Source of the DNA: Nitrospina sp.
GTDB lineage: Bacteria > Nitrospinota > Nitrospinia > Nitrospinales > VA-1
Assembly (NCBI GenBank): GCA_018697205.1
Contig: JABHTG010000138.1
Span: 48,500-112,499 of the forward strand
Length of the DNA stretch: 64,000 bases
Direction of reading: 5' to 3'
The notes beneath the pieces were generated by a model. That model made no database searches. It saw nothing but the letters and a program-made list of their open reading frames with translations, and was not told where the DNA came from. The translations under genes and the position numbers were made by a program. Numbering within the stretch: position 1 is the first letter of the stretch; the number at the start of each line of letters is the position of its first letter. Shown here piece after piece: positions 50,552 to 62,369 of the stretch.

Positions 50552-52456
50552 CTATAGAGAGGAACCAGAAGCTCGTGCCTTTTTTAAGGCTATTGCTTTG
50601 TTTTTATCAAACCACCACCATTCGAGTATATTATTTAATATAATTGATTGAGACGCATTGATTTTTGGGTGCGAAAACTTATTCCAATAAACAATGCGAT
50701 CATAAGGGATATACCAATTAGGCACTATATAAAATTGGTGGGTAAGAATTCTATCCATAGCCTGTATTGAGTCGATTAATTTTTTACGCGACTTAGCTTC
50801 AACTATGGTATTGATCAACTCGTCGATTGCTGGATTCTTTATTCCCATATAATTTCGGGAACCTAATGTGCTTTCAGCTTCACTGCTCCACATGGACCGC
50901 TGTTCATTTCCAGGTGAGCGGCTTTGTGGATAATTTGCAACGACCATATCAAAATTAAAATTTCTTAAAACTTCTTCGTATTTGGCAATTTGTACTACTT
51001 TAATATCTAGTTTTACACCAATTTTTTTTAGATTATTTTTGTAGGGTTCTACAATACGCTGGAATAGGGGGGAGTTGAGAACCAATTTTATAACCATTTG
51101 TTTACCCATCTTACTGCGTATACCATTGGCTCCCATTCCCCAACCAGCTGAGTCCAATAAAGTATTCGCTATTAGAATATTGTTTTCTAGAGACTGTCCT
51201 TGTCCTGGAGCTCCTACGGGTTTAGTCAATGTAGTTTTGGGTACATTGGCGGATCCATATTTTTTTCTTAATTTTTCTAAGATAGATCTCGTTTCGTTAT
51301 TTGGTAATCCTTTTGGTTTCATTTCTGGGTTATTATCGAAATAACATTCGTTACGAGTATATTGTCCGTAGAAAAGATTTTTATTACTCCATTCAAAGTC
51401 AAAAACCATTGCAACTGCTGCTCGAACCTTTCTTGTTGAGAAAATTTCGTTGCGCTGATTCATTACAAACCCTTGCATTCCAGCGACTCTAGTGTGAGGG
51501 AATGTGCCTCTTTTATAATAATTTTTTTTGACAAAGTCGCCCTTAAAGTCCAAGGCCCAATCACGTGAGCTATTTACCATATGTGCATCAAAATCACCGC
51601 CCTTAAAACCTTCTCGCATTGCAACGGGATCTAAATATATTCTCCACGTGACCTCATCAAAATTATATCGTCCTTTATTAATTCCAAGTTTTTCGCCCCA
51701 CCAGTTCTTATTTTTTTCGAAGGTTATATGTTTACCAAATTCAAAGCTTTTTATTTTGTAGGGACCACTTCCCACAGCTATTTCATCAAAGTCTGACCCA
51801 AATGATTTATTCTTTACTCCGTATATATGTTTAGGGAATATAGTCATTTGACCTGTGATCAGAGGGAGTTCTTGATTATAAATAGAGAATGTATATTTTA
51901 CTTTGTGAGAGCTAATTTTTTTTATTGCTTTAATATCTTTAAAATACTGTTTTGAAATAGGGTGGTATTCTGGATCTTTTAGCAAGTCGAAGGAAAAAAC
52001 AAAATCATCAGCTGTGACTGGGTGACCATCAGAAAATTTTGCATATTTATTTATGTGGTAGACCATAGTCATTCGGTCATCAGCCAATTCAACCTTTTCT
52101 ACTAAATTGCCATATTGGGAAAAGGGCTCGAAATCATCTGCAGAACTATCCATGGGAGTTTGAAAAATTAAATTAGCTATCCCAGGCGCTGGTACTCCTT
52201 TTAGTGATGCTGGATTTAACTTAGTGAAGGCTCCAAAATCTGCTAATACTAAATGTCCTCCTTTCGAAGCTTTTGGGTTACTATATTCATAAGGCTGCCC
52301 AAGTTTATATTTTAGGTGCTTGGGCCCGTAAAGTGATAAACCGTTCAAAGTGTTAGCAAAAACGTTATTAAAAAATAAACAAACGAATGCAATTGATAAA
52401 ATAGGGAACATCAATTGTTTCAGAGAATCAGTTTTAATTTTTTTATTCATATACAA
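50552..52456 (-). CDS. yejA: Peptide ABC transporter substrate-binding protein (YejA-like)
   Basis: Signal peptide; HPVTADDFVFSFDLLKDPEYHP...VAVGSGPYKIKSFEFGKHITFEKN. Confidence 0.92.
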   Translation of the reverse strand: MYMNKKIKTDSLKQLMFPILSIAFVCLFFNNVFANTLNGLSLYGPKHLKYKLGQPYEYSNPKASKGGHLVLADFGAFTKLNPASLKGVPAPGIANLIFQTPMDSSADDFEPFSQYGNLVEKVELADDRMTMVYHINKYAKFSDGHPVTADDFVFSFDLLKDPEYHPISKQYFKDIKAIKKISSHKVKYTFSIYNQELPLITGQMTIFPKHIYGVKNKSFGSDFDEIAVGSGPYKIKSFEFGKHITFEKNKNWWGEKLGINKGRYNFDEVTWRIYLDPVAMREGFKGGDFDAHMVNSSRDWALDFKGDFVKKNYYKRGTFPHTRVAGMQGFVMNQRNEIFSTRKVRAAVAMVFDFEWSNKNLFYGQYTRNECYFDNNPEMKPKGLPNNETRSILEKLRKKYGSANVPKTTLTKPVGAPGQGQSLENNILIANTLLDSAGWGMGANGIRSKMGKQMVIKLVLNSPLFQRIVEPYKNNLKKIGVKLDIKVVQIAKYEEVLRNFNFDMVVANYPQSRSPGNEQRSMWSSEAESTLGSRNYMGIKNPAIDELINTIVEAKSRKKLIDSIQAMDRILTHQFYIVPNWYIPYDRIVYWNKFSHPKINASQSIILNNILEWWWFDKNKAIALKKARASGSSL

Positions 52457-52666
52457 TTATTTTATCATTCTCTCGATTAAATTAGAATTTATTTAACGTG
52501 AAAGTGTCTTCTTACTACTTTAAGATTCTTTGGGTTTTAATAACATAGAGATTTCTTTACTTTTCAATAACCTTACTTGTTAACAATTGTAAACTCTGAT
52601 AACCTCGCACGTCTATCGGATTATTATTTTTAATTTTAAATTGGTTTTTTTTTTGCCTTTTCAAGC

Positions 52667-53827
52667 ATGAGTAATTTAAATAGATCATCACGAAAAATAC
52701 ATATAGGCTCATTGATTATTGGTGGGGATTCTCCAGTTGCAGTTCAGAGCATGGCTGCAACCCAAACCCAGAATTTAGATGAAACTGCTCGCCAAATTGA
52801 AATTTTAGAAGAGGCTGGAGCAGATATTATACGGATTGCAGTAGATAATGAAGCGGATGTTGTTGCTCTTGAAACTCTTCGTAAAAAATTTCCAAAGCCA
52901 ATTTTTTCTGTTGACCTCCAAGAAAACTATAGGTTAGCACCTAAGGTTGCACCTTTAGTTAATAAAATTCGATACAACCCAGGACATTTGTATCATTTGG
53001 ATAAAAACAAGTCGATCTTAGAAAAAGTACAGTTCATTGTAGAGGCAGCTAATTCTTTTAACTGTGCAATTCGTATAGGTGTTAATTGTGGGTCTATAGA
53101 CCCTGAATATAAAGAAAAGTTTATAGAAGATCAGATTGAGGGTATGGTTCGTTGCGCTGTAGATCACTGTAAAATATTAGATGATTTAAGTTTTACGAAT
53201 TATTGTGTTTCACTTAAAGATTCTGATTTTGATAAGGTTATTGATGCAAACCGTCGATTTGCCAAAGAACGGCCTGATGTACCGTTGCATCTTGGAGTGA
53301 CAGAAGCAGGATTGCCACCAGAGGGTGTTATTAAGACAAGAATTGCATTTGAGCAACTTATATCTGCTGGAATTGGTGACACCATTCGAGTCTCTCTAAC
53401 CTTACCGAATGAACAGAAAGGACAAGAGATTTCTGTTGGTCGTGGAATTCTTAAGGATATTGAACAAGGAAGGTTTAGGTCAGTCCCTAAGAACTTTCTT
53501 GATGGTATTAATATTATTGCTTGCCCGAGTTGTTCGCGTGTTGAAAATGATAAGTTTGTAGATTTGGCTCAGGAAGTACGTGAAATAACCAAGTATGCAG
53601 AATCACATAAAATTACTATAGCTGTTATGGGATGTAGAGTAAATGGACCAGGGGAAACTGATGATGCAGACCTTGGTCTTTGGTGTGGTCCTTCTAAGGT
53701 AAATTTAAAAAAAGGTACAGAAGCCTTGGGTGCTTATTCATATGATGATATTTTAAGCCGACTAAAAATTGAGCTTGATCTTATTATTTCTGCTAGAAAT
53801 TCCCAAGAAAGATCCGTTAGAGAGTAG
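52667..53827 (+). CDS. ispG: 4-hydroxy-3-methylbut-2-en-1-yl diphosphate synthase
   Basis: [58 protein letters not shown]. Confidence 0.96.
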   Translation: MSNLNRSSRKIHIGSLIIGGDSPVAVQSMAATQTQNLDETARQIEILEEAGADIIRIAVDNEADVVALETLRKKFPKPIFSVDLQENYRLAPKVAPLVNKIRYNPGHLYHLDKNKSILEKVQFIVEAANSFNCAIRIGVNCGSIDPEYKEKFIEDQIEGMVRCAVDHCKILDDLSFTNYCVSLKDSDFDKVIDANRRFAKERPDVPLHLGVTEAGLPPEGVIKTRIAFEQLISAGIGDTIRVSLTLPNEQKGQEISVGRGILKDIEQGRFRSVPKNFLDGINIIACPSCSRVENDKFVDLAQEVREITKYAESHKITIAVMGCRVNGPGETDDADLGLWCGPSKVNLKKGTEALGAYSYDDILSRLKIELDLIISARNSQERSVRE

Positions 53828-53898
53828 ATATATTTAACCTTATTGTAGGTTTAGCTTTTATGTTGAATCGAAAATTATTTTTAATTTAGGACTTTCTC

Positions 53899-55269
53899 AT
53901 GAAACTCGATGTAAAAGAATTAGAATCGCTAAAACGAAAACTAGATATTACGATTCCAGAAGATGTTGTGACTGAGAGAATCAATAATGCATATAAGGAT
54001 CTAAATCGTCAGATGAAAATGCCTGGGTTTAGGCCTGGAAAGATTCCTCGTAATATTCTCGAAAAACAGGTTCCAGTACAATCTTTTACAAATATGTTTC
54101 AGGAGTTATTACAAGAATATTACGAAAAAGCTCTCCGTCAAAGTGGAATTGTCCCTGTTGGGGCTCCAGAAATTGATAATTCTGATTTTCAAGATGTGAA
54201 AATAAACAATCCTTTAAAGTTCTCGGTTACGTTGGATATTAAACCAGAAGTTAAAGTAAAGAATTATAAAGGTCTTAAAATAAATAAAGTTGAGATAAAT
54301 ATTCCCGATGAAGAAGTCCAAGCTGCAATTAATAGTATTTTAGAACAGTACGGTAGTTTTGAACATCATGAAGACGGCCATAAGGCTGAGAAAGGTGATT
54401 ATCTAACAGTAGACTTTGATGGTTTCTTTGATGGACAACCTCTTGAAAATGGAAGTGCTAATGATATGACTATCAAGATTGGTGATAACAAGATGATCAA
54501 AGGTTTTGAGGATGAACTTGTAGGCCATAAACTGGGAGAAGAGTTTAAAGCCAAGGCTATTTTGCCTTCAAACTGGAATAATAAAATGAGCCGAGTTCGT
54601 ATTCCTGTCCCAGGATCTAAGGATACATTACCAGAAGACGTGGCAACTTTTAATGTAAAAATTAAAGAAATAAAAAAAATGGAGATTCCTTTACTTACAG
54701 ATGACATTGCAGGGAAGGAAGGTTTTGATTCAATTGATAGTTTTAAAAGAGGCGTAAAAACAAAATTGCAATCAATGTATGAACAAAAAGAAGAAATGCG
54801 TATCAAAGAGGAATTATTTAATCAGTTAGTCAAAGAAAATCCCATTGAAGCGCCTGACTCTATGGTAAATAGTGAATTAAAATTTATGCTTGAAGGAATG
54901 AAATTTCAGATTGAGCAATCTGGTATGAAATTAGAAGAGTCTGGGTTTGATGAAGAGAAAGCAAAAGAAGAGTGGAGAGATAAAGCGGAAACAAACTCAA
55001 GGGGATATATATTACTGGAGAATATTGGATCTTTAGAAAATATTCATGTAAGTCAATTTGACCTTGAAGAAGAATTTAAATCACTTGCTAAACAAAGTAA
55101 ACAAAAGCCAGAGGATGTAAAAAATCGAATGATGGCTAATCCAGAAGTGATCAAACATACAAGTTCAAAAATTCTTGGTCGTAAGGTAATGGATTTTCTC
55201 TATTCAAACTGCGAATTTAACTTTGTTAAATCACTCAAAGAAAAAGATAGCAATTCCCAAAATACTTAA
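53899..55269 (+). CDS. tig: Trigger factor
   Basis: N-terminal ribosome-binding MPGFRPGKIPRNILE; central FKBP domain; C-terminal domain. Confidence 0.95.
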   Translation: MKLDVKELESLKRKLDITIPEDVVTERINNAYKDLNRQMKMPGFRPGKIPRNILEKQVPVQSFTNMFQELLQEYYEKALRQSGIVPVGAPEIDNSDFQDVKINNPLKFSVTLDIKPEVKVKNYKGLKINKVEINIPDEEVQAAINSILEQYGSFEHHEDGHKAEKGDYLTVDFDGFFDGQPLENGSANDMTIKIGDNKMIKGFEDELVGHKLGEEFKAKAILPSNWNNKMSRVRIPVPGSKDTLPEDVATFNVKIKEIKKMEIPLLTDDIAGKEGFDSIDSFKRGVKTKLQSMYEQKEEMRIKEELFNQLVKENPIEAPDSMVNSELKFMLEGMKFQIEQSGMKLEESGFDEEKAKEEWRDKAETNSRGYILLENIGSLENIHVSQFDLEEEFKSLAKQSKQKPEDVKNRMMANPEVIKHTSSKILGRKVMDFLYSNCEFNFVKSLKEKDSNSQNT

Positions 55270-55309
55270 ATTTACGAACTTAACTTTTAACTGTTATTTC
55301 TAAAAAGTT

Positions 55310-55732
55310 GTGGCAAAAGTAAAATATACAAAAGTTATGAAATGTGATGACCTTGAGGTTGGTAAGTCTGCAATCATTGAGGTTGGTGATAAGGAGATAG
55401 CGCTATTTAATTACAAAGGAGATTTTTACGCTATTGATAATGTCTGTCCTCATAGGGGTGCCCCTTTAGGTGAAGGTAGAATTGAGGAAGGTATTTTAAT
55501 TTGTCCAAATCATGAATGGCGTTTCGAATTAAAGAGTGGTTGGTGTCCTCAAAACCCTGAACTTAGTACTGAAGTCTATCCAATCAAAGTTGATAATGGA
55601 AAAATTTATGTAAGATTAGAAAAGCCAAGAGTTCAGGGTGCAGCTGGAAGCGAGGCGAATACTCTACCTACAGATATAAAATTCAAAATACCAACTATTT
55701 TGAAGCCTCGTAACCCCGATGAGGAACTTTAA
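55310..55732 (+). CDS. Rieske [2Fe-2S] ferredoxin-like protein (NirD-like)
   Basis: CPHRGAPL...CPNHEWRF cluster motifs; GTG start. Confidence 0.93.
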   Translation: MAKVKYTKVMKCDDLEVGKSAIIEVGDKEIALFNYKGDFYAIDNVCPHRGAPLGEGRIEEGILICPNHEWRFELKSGWCPQNPELSTEVYPIKVDNGKIYVRLEKPRVQGAAGSEANTLPTDIKFKIPTILKPRNPDEEL

Positions 55733-55807
55733 TAGATTGTAATTTTTTTTTTTAGATCATTCCAAGTTAAATTACAATCATAAAGATATTTTCTTAATTA
55801 ATTAAAT

Positions 55808-56245
55808 TTAGCCCGTTGCATTATCGTCTTCAATCTCAACCCATTTGGGTTCCCCATGTGCTTTATAGTTATTGGTTCCGGCAAAGGTGCCTTTGTGGTA
55901 GATATTGCATTTAAATTTTCCACCTCCAAAAGTTTCTGTTACGAATGCGACAGGTTCTTCTAAATGAATTAGTTCAGGTGTTTCATACTTTCCTATTAAT
56001 TTGAATTCCATGCCCATGCCACTTGGAAGTAAAACAAAAAATTTAAGGTTTGTCTCCGCTAAAAATTGTAGCATATCTTCGTCCATATGCTCTCGAGTGT
56101 ACGAGTGGCCATACTTTTGCCTTGCACGACGTTTCAAGTAATCTTCAAGGAGATTGAAAAACCACCAGTTTGATTCTTTTCTCGCATCGTGAAGAAATGG
56201 ATATTCGACAAACCCGTGTTTATTGATAAAGGGTTTTTTTGCCAT
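55808..56245 (-). CDS. Hypothetical protein
   Basis: ORF track; soluble, no family recognised. Confidence 0.6.
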   Translation of the reverse strand: MAKKPFINKHGFVEYPFLHDARKESNWWFFNLLEDYLKRRARQKYGHSYTREHMDEDMLQFLAETNLKFFVLLPSGMGMEFKLIGKYETPELIHLEEPVAFVTETFGGGKFKCNIYHKGTFAGTNNYKAHGEPKWVEIEDDNATG

Positions 56246-56370
56246 AGAAAAGTATTTCGTGTGATTTTTTATTACTTTAAAAAAAATATGTTCATTTTTT
56301 ATTTTGATAATAATTTTTAGTGAAATATCGGGTATCTGATATTTTTATAACGCTATTTAAATTGACTGTA

Positions 56371-57534
56371 TTAAAGGCCAGTGTGCTTTTTTATAGTTTT
56401 AACTTTGTCTGTTTTTTCCCAAGTAAAGCTTGCTTCTTTCCTACCAAAGTGGCCATAGGCAGCAGTTGGTGAATACCTAGGTTTTAAAAGGTCGAGCGTT
56501 TTAATTATTCCGGCTGGTTTTAAATTAAAATTTTCACGTATTATACCCTCAAAACTATCTGGGTTGATTTTGTGTGTGCCAAAAGATTCTACAAATACAG
56601 AAACAGGTTCAGCAACACCTATAGCATATGCCAATTGAACTTCTAGACGATCAGCAGTGCCTGCTGCAACCAAATTTTTAGCTATATAGCGGGCCATATA
56701 AGCCGCTGATCGATCAACCTTAGATGGGTCCTTTCCGGAGAAAGCACCGCCTCCATGTCTTGAAAAGCCACCGTAAGTATCTACTATGATTTTTCTCCCT
56801 GTAAGACCACAGTCTCCGTGTGGTCCACCCACAACAAAATTTCCTGTTGGATTGATATGAATTTTCATTTTTTTCGCACGAAATTTTTCAGGGATAACTT
56901 TGTTTATAACCAGCTCTATTATTTCTGACCGCATTTTTTTATTCGAAATTCCTGGGTCGTGTTGCGTTGAAATTACGACAGTGTCTATACAGACAGGCTT
57001 GTCATTCTCATACCTTACTGATACTTGAGATTTGCTATCAGGGCGAAGGTAATTTATTTGACCTTTTTTTCTTACATCAGCGAGTTTTTTAACAAGTTTA
57101 TGGGAGTACATTATGGGCATAGGCATCATTTCAGGTGTTTCTTTAGTGGCATAACCAAACATCATTCCTTGATCTCCTGCACCTTGTTCTTTTTTTGATC
57201 CCTCATCGACTCCTTGTGCAATATCCTTAGATTGCTTATCTAATGAAACCAACACACCGCATGATTCAAAGTCAAAACCCATTTCGGAGTGAGTATATCC
57301 AATATTTTTTACGGTATTTCTAACAATTTGAGGAATTTCTATGTAGCAGTTTGTTGATATTTCTCCTGCGACAACAGCATATCCAGTTGTGATCATAGTT
57401 TCACATGCGACTCTAGCTTTTGGGTCATTTTTTAAAATAGCATCAAGAACTGCATCAGATATTTGGTCGGCCATTTTATCTGGATGGCCTTCTGAAACAG
57501 ATTCTGATGTAAAAATAAATGATTTCTTCTTCAT
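56371..57534 (-). CDS. metK: S-adenosylmethionine synthase
   Basis: [58 protein letters not shown]. Confidence 0.98.
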   Translation of the reverse strand: MKKKSFIFTSESVSEGHPDKMADQISDAVLDAILKNDPKARVACETMITTGYAVVAGEISTNCYIEIPQIVRNTVKNIGYTHSEMGFDFESCGVLVSLDKQSKDIAQGVDEGSKKEQGAGDQGMMFGYATKETPEMMPMPIMYSHKLVKKLADVRKKGQINYLRPDSKSQVSVRYENDKPVCIDTVVISTQHDPGISNKKMRSEIIELVINKVIPEKFRAKKMKIHINPTGNFVVGGPHGDCGLTGRKIIVDTYGGFSRHGGGAFSGKDPSKVDRSAAYMARYIAKNLVAAGTADRLEVQLAYAIGVAEPVSVFVESFGTHKINPDSFEGIIRENFNLKPAGIIKTLDLLKPRYSPTAAYGHFGRKEASFTWEKTDKVKTIKKHTGL

Positions 57535-57601
57535 ATAAATCCTCTTTTGTTTATAGTTTTATATTTATTTTTTATATTATATAGATGTCTATCTATTAAC
57601 T

Positions 57602-59344
57602 TCATCCTTCTTGGAAAGACAAAGGATATCTTTTTCTCATTTCGCCAGTAAGAAAGCAATTAATTTCAGTAGTTGAGCTTAAATTTAATAGTTGTTGTGA
57701 GAAATCTTTAGCATCTTTTAAACTGGATTGGCAGATAATTTTTTTGACATGGGGTATAGAATGAGGATCCATGCTAAGGCTATCTAGGTTGCCTAATCCT
57801 AATAGAAAGAGAGTAGCTAAAGGGTCTCCGCCAAGCTCTCCACAAATAGAAACTTTTTTTCCTGCTTTTCTGGCATTATCGGAAATATGTTTTAAAATTT
57901 TTAAAATAGCTAGATGATAGGGTTCATATAAATGAGCTACTTGTTCATTCATTCGATCTACAGCTAGCATGTATTGAATTAAATCATTAGTTCCTATGCT
58001 TATGAAGTCTACTTCTCCTAAAATTTGATCTGAACAAATTGCTGCGGATGGGGTTTCAATCATTGCTCCAACTTCAATATCTTCATCAAATGGTATTTGC
58101 TTTTCCCGCATTTCATTTTTAATATTATCTAAAATTAAATTTGCCGTAATGACTTCTTGAACATCGGAAATCATTGGATACATTATTTTAACTTTCCCAT
58201 GTAAACTAGCTCTAAGAATGGATCTGAGTTGGATCTCGAATAGCTCCGAATTGACTAGGGACAAACGAATTCCTCTTAGCCCTAGCGCTGGATTGTCTTC
58301 ATCATTTGTTCCTTTGGATGATAGTTGTTTGTCCATCCCAATATCTAATGTTCTTATAACTATTGGATAGGGTGATATTTCTTGGGCAGCTTTTTTAAAA
58401 TTATTGTAAAGATCGCTCTCTGATGGAAGGTTCTGTAAGCTTAGGTATAAAAACTCTGTGCGATAGAGCCCAACTCCCTCCGCACCAAATTTTTTCAACG
58501 TTTTAATTTCATGTGTGGATTCAATATTTGCCATTAATTTTACATGAAATTGATCATTAGTGATAGCCGGTTTTCCGATATCTAAAAGTAGTTTGTCTTC
58601 ATTTTGCAAGTGCTCTGATTGTTTTTTTTTATAAAGCTCTAATAGATTTTTTTCAGGGTTGATTATTACATGCCCGTTTATCCCATCTACTATTACTTGA
58701 TCTCCTGTATTAATTTTTTCTGTAAGGGATTTGATTCCAACTACTCCGGGAATACCAAGAGCAGATGCAAAAATTCCGACATGAGATGTTTTACCACCTG
58801 CTGCAGTAGCCAGTCCGAGTACATATTGACGAGGGATTGATACTGTGTCTGATGGGCTTAGAGCATGGGTGATTAATATAACTGGTTTATGAATATCTGA
58901 AAGCGAGTTTTGGTTGTAGCCGAGCAGGTTTTTAATTACTCCATTAACTACTAGTTCTAAATCATCTTTCTTACCCTTTAGGTACTCGTCATTAATTTTA
59001 TCAAATAGAAGTAGTGACTTTTTTAGAGTTTCGGTGATAGCCCATTCTGCGTTTACTTTTTCAACTTTAATTTTATTTATAGTATCTTTGACTAAAATAT
59101 CATCTTCTAATAAAAGAGTATAGGTATCTAGAATTATTGAGAATTTATGTGCAATTTTTGAAGCCTTTTTTTTCGTTTCCTGCATCTGTTTTTTGGTTTG
59201 TTCAACTGCTGAACGAAATCTGGTTATTTCTTTTTCTATGTTGCTGGAGTTGATAGTTTGTTTTAGAGCGCAGAGTTTCGATCGATCTAAGATGTGGGCT
59301 TCTCCAATAGATATACCTTTTGATACAGCAATTCCTTTAAGCAT
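57602..59344 (-). CDS. ptsI: PTS enzyme I
   Basis: GGKTSHVGIFASALGIPGVVG active-site His; GAEGVGLYRTEFLY; CGELGGDP. Confidence 0.96.
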   Translation of the reverse strand: MLKGIAVSKGISIGEAHILDRSKLCALKQTINSSNIEKEITRFRSAVEQTKKQMQETKKKASKIAHKFSIILDTYTLLLEDDILVKDTINKIKVEKVNAEWAITETLKKSLLLFDKINDEYLKGKKDDLELVVNGVIKNLLGYNQNSLSDIHKPVILITHALSPSDTVSIPRQYVLGLATAAGGKTSHVGIFASALGIPGVVGIKSLTEKINTGDQVIVDGINGHVIINPEKNLLELYKKKQSEHLQNEDKLLLDIGKPAITNDQFHVKLMANIESTHEIKTLKKFGAEGVGLYRTEFLYLSLQNLPSESDLYNNFKKAAQEISPYPIVIRTLDIGMDKQLSSKGTNDEDNPALGLRGIRLSLVNSELFEIQLRSILRASLHGKVKIMYPMISDVQEVITANLILDNIKNEMREKQIPFDEDIEVGAMIETPSAAICSDQILGEVDFISIGTNDLIQYMLAVDRMNEQVAHLYEPYHLAILKILKHISDNARKAGKKVSICGELGGDPLATLFLLGLGNLDSLSMDPHSIPHVKKIICQSSLKDAKDFSQQLLNLSSTTEINCFLTGEMRKRYPLSFQEG

Positions 59345-59415
59345 TAAGCTGATTTCCTATTAAGAAAAAAAGAAGTGTAAATTAAAAACCTTGTCGATAG
59401 CAGTGCTTAAAAATA

Positions 59416-59880
59416 TTAAACATATTTTGAATCTTCATCTATCAGAATCGAATATATTTGATCTGCTTCATTTGCCAGTAATACAGACTCACGTAATGAA
59501 GCGTTTTTGAATAATCTTGATATGCGAGCCAATGCTTTTAAATGTTGTCCTGTTGAGTTTTCAGGAGCCATAACTAAAAATATAAAATGTACTGGTTTTT
59601 GGTCCAATGAATCAAATTCAACTCCATTTTTAGAAAGTCCAAAAACTGTAATGATTTTGTCTATGCCGCTTGTTTTTGCGTGTGGTATTGCGACATTTTC
59701 ACCAATTCCTGTGCTACCTAACTTTTCACGCTCGGATAAGGCAGCTAATAAATTTTCTTTGCTAGTGATCGCCCCTTTTTCTTCCAAAAAGCTTGATATC
59801 TCACTGAGAACATTTTTTTTGTCACAGCTTTTTAACTCTACAATAATATGTTCTTTTTTTAGTATGTCAGCAATTTTCAT
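59416..59880 (-). CDS. ptsN: PTS EIIA(Ntr)-like regulatory protein
   Basis: REKLGSTGIGENVAIPHAKTSGID; next to rpoN. Confidence 0.93.
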   Translation of the reverse strand: MKIADILKKEHIIVELKSCDKKNVLSEISSFLEEKGAITSKENLLAALSEREKLGSTGIGENVAIPHAKTSGIDKIITVFGLSKNGVEFDSLDQKPVHFIFLVMAPENSTGQHLKALARISRLFKNASLRESVLLANEADQIYSILIDEDSKYV

Positions 59881-60078
59881 TTTTGGATCGAAGTAGTTTT
59901 AAATTTTGTTTGATAGAGCTTTAATTGAATTTATCTAGGATTAATTTTTATATGCATAATGAGGACTTTATTTCTCTAAAATGCTATTTTTTTATACAGG
60001 TAATATATAAGTGCAGTTCTTGTTTTAGCACCTTAATTTTTTTTTATGAATTTTACTCTTAGCAAATCATGAATTATT

Positions 60079-61542
60079 TTAAAATATTCTTTTTCGTTTA
60101 CTAGCAGGGGGAATGTTTAACTCTTTCCGGTATTTTGTAATTGTTCGTCGAGCAATATTAACATTTTTTCGCATTAAAGCTTGTACCATCTCATCGTCTG
60201 TTAGAGGTTTTTTTTCATCTTCAATCAAGATGATTTCCTTGATGATACTTTTTACACGAATGGATGACATGCTACTTCCCATGTAAGATTTAATACCACT
60301 ATGGAAAAAAAACTTTAACTCAAATACTCCTTGAGGTGTATCTATATACTTATTAGTGGTTATCCTACTTACTGTTGATTCGTGCATCTCGATATCCTTG
60401 GCAACGTCCTTTAAAACCATTGGCTTAAGATATGAAAGCCCAAGGTCGAGGAATTCTCTTTGTAGTTTTATAATACTTTTTCCTACCTTGTGAATTGTTT
60501 GACGTCGCTGATCAATACTTTTTAAAAACCATAAAGCTGACTTATGCTTTTCTTCCAGGTAGTCCTTGGTTTCCCCTTGGGCACTATTTTTTAACATATT
60601 TTGGTAGTACGGGCTTATGCGCAAGCGCGGTATGCCATCGTCATTAAGGGCCACATCGTAACCGTTATCGGTTTTAACTACAAAGATATCAGGCACAACA
60701 TAATCAATACGCTCTGAACTAAATGTTTGGCCGGGTTTAGGGTTATATCCTTTGATTTTCTTTACAGCTTCTACTATTGATTCTACACGCACTTTGAGTT
60801 CTGATGATACTTTAGTCAAATACCTTTCTTCAAGCCGGTCTAAATAGTTGTCAATTAGTTTCAGAATTAAAGGAGTAGAATTATCATCCATTTGAGCTTG
60901 AATCATTAAGCACTCTTTTAGTGTTCGTGCTCCAACCCCTAGAGGTTCAAAATCCTGTATTATTTTAAGTACTTTTAGAATTTCTGATTCATTAGCGTGG
61001 CTTATTTCTTCAATATCGTTGATATTTGCACGGAGATAACCATCGGCATTAATGTTTCCTATGATGCAATTACCAATAAAACTTTCTCGTTCGTTATTCA
61101 CAGAAAGATTCAATTGCCAGAGTAGATGTTCTTGAAGAGATGGTTCTTTATTATGGGTTGTTTCAATGCTAGGTCGTTCAGTATAATTTTCTGCGGAACT
61201 TCCGCGATCTATATTATTCTGGAAATAAGTATCCCAATCCATATCAGGATTCTCCAGTGTATGTTCTTCACCCTTATTTTTTTCATCTATTACTTCAAAA
61301 GTTTCTTTTGGTTCTGAGATTTCAGCACTGTCATCATTGTCTATGTCATCTTGTGATTCTTCTTTTTCTTCTTCTTCTAAAATTTCTTCTAGGACTGGGT
61401 TTTCTGTTATTTCTTGGCGTACCTGTTGGGCAAGTTCAAGACGAGCTAATGGCAATAGTTTAATTGCCTGTTGAAGCATGGGAGTCATGACAAGCTTCTG
61501 ACTCATTTTTAAATTTACATTAAGCTTTAAATCCATAGCCAT
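60079..61542 (-). CDS. rpoN: RNA polymerase sigma-54 factor
   Basis: LNLKMSQKLVMTPMLQQAIKLLPL; ESTVSRITTNKYIDTPQGVFELKFFF; RPON box variant ARRTITKYRKELNIPPASKRKR. Confidence 0.98.
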   Translation of the reverse strand: MAMDLKLNVNLKMSQKLVMTPMLQQAIKLLPLARLELAQQVRQEITENPVLEEILEEEEKEESQDDIDNDDSAEISEPKETFEVIDEKNKGEEHTLENPDMDWDTYFQNNIDRGSSAENYTERPSIETTHNKEPSLQEHLLWQLNLSVNNERESFIGNCIIGNINADGYLRANINDIEEISHANESEILKVLKIIQDFEPLGVGARTLKECLMIQAQMDDNSTPLILKLIDNYLDRLEERYLTKVSSELKVRVESIVEAVKKIKGYNPKPGQTFSSERIDYVVPDIFVVKTDNGYDVALNDDGIPRLRISPYYQNMLKNSAQGETKDYLEEKHKSALWFLKSIDQRRQTIHKVGKSIIKLQREFLDLGLSYLKPMVLKDVAKDIEMHESTVSRITTNKYIDTPQGVFELKFFFHSGIKSYMGSSMSSIRVKSIIKEIILIEDEKKPLTDDEMVQALMRKNVNIARRTITKYRKELNIPPASKRKRIF

Positions 61543-61562
61543 GATAATCCCGTTGTTTTTTT

Positions 61563-62285
61563 CTAAAGAGAGAATTTATTGCCAAGGTAAATTTTCTTTA
61601 CATTTTCATTCTCTAACATCTCATCAGGCAAGCCAGATGCAATAATCTTTCCTTCGTTGATTATATAAGTTCTATCTACAATGCTTAACATTTCTCTTGC
61701 ATTGTGGTCTGTTATAAGTACACCAATTTTTTTCTTTTTAAGATGAAAAATAATTGATTTGATATCAGCAATCGCAAGAGGGTCAATCCCAGCAAAAGGT
61801 TCATCTAATAAAATGAATTTTGGAGATGTTGCTAGCGCTCGACTGATTTCCACTCTCCTTCTTTCACCACCTGATAATACATAAGCTTTGGCATTTTTAA
61901 TGTGCAGAATATTCAGTTCTCTTAATAGAGCTCTTGCTTTTTTCTTCCCTTCAAAGCTTGGAAGTCCCATTGCCTCTGTTACTGCTATTACATTTTCTTC
62001 TACTGTTAATTTTCTAAATACAGACGGTTCTTGCGGAAGGTAGCTTATGCCTTTCTGAGCCCTCAAGTGCATGGGGAGATTGGTTATATCCTCACCTCCT
62101 AAAATCACATTACCTTGATCTGGCCGAATTAGCCCAACCACCATGTAAAAAGTTGTTGTTTTCCCAGCTCCATTTGGGCCCAAAAGTCCAACAATTTCTC
62201 CTTGTTCGACTTTGACGCACAAGTCTTTTACCACAGGTCTATTTTTATAGGACTTAAAAAGGTTTGATGTGCTTAGACAAGTCAC
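61563..62285 (-). CDS. lptB: LPS export ABC ATPase LptB
   Basis: GLLGPNGAGKTTTFYMVVGLIRPDQG...YLPQEPSVFRKLTVEEN...LSGGERRRVEISRALA. Confidence 0.96.
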   Translation of the reverse strand: MTCLSTSNLFKSYKNRPVVKDLCVKVEQGEIVGLLGPNGAGKTTTFYMVVGLIRPDQGNVILGGEDITNLPMHLRAQKGISYLPQEPSVFRKLTVEENVIAVTEAMGLPSFEGKKKARALLRELNILHIKNAKAYVLSGGERRRVEISRALATSPKFILLDEPFAGIDPLAIADIKSIIFHLKKKKIGVLITDHNAREMLSIVDRTYIINEGKIIASGLPDEMLENENVKKIYLGNKFSL

Positions 62286-62369
62286 TTAACTACTATTCTA
62301 TGAGCTGGTTTTGCTTGAAGCATTTTTTTAACCTAACTTAAAATTATATAAATTATTTTTAGGATAAAC

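Noticed and set aside
52641-52657. TTGG-N10-GC match to a minimal sigma-54 promoter before ispG
   Set aside because: Arises from a T10 run, lacks the TGGCAC context, and would start transcription at the start codon.
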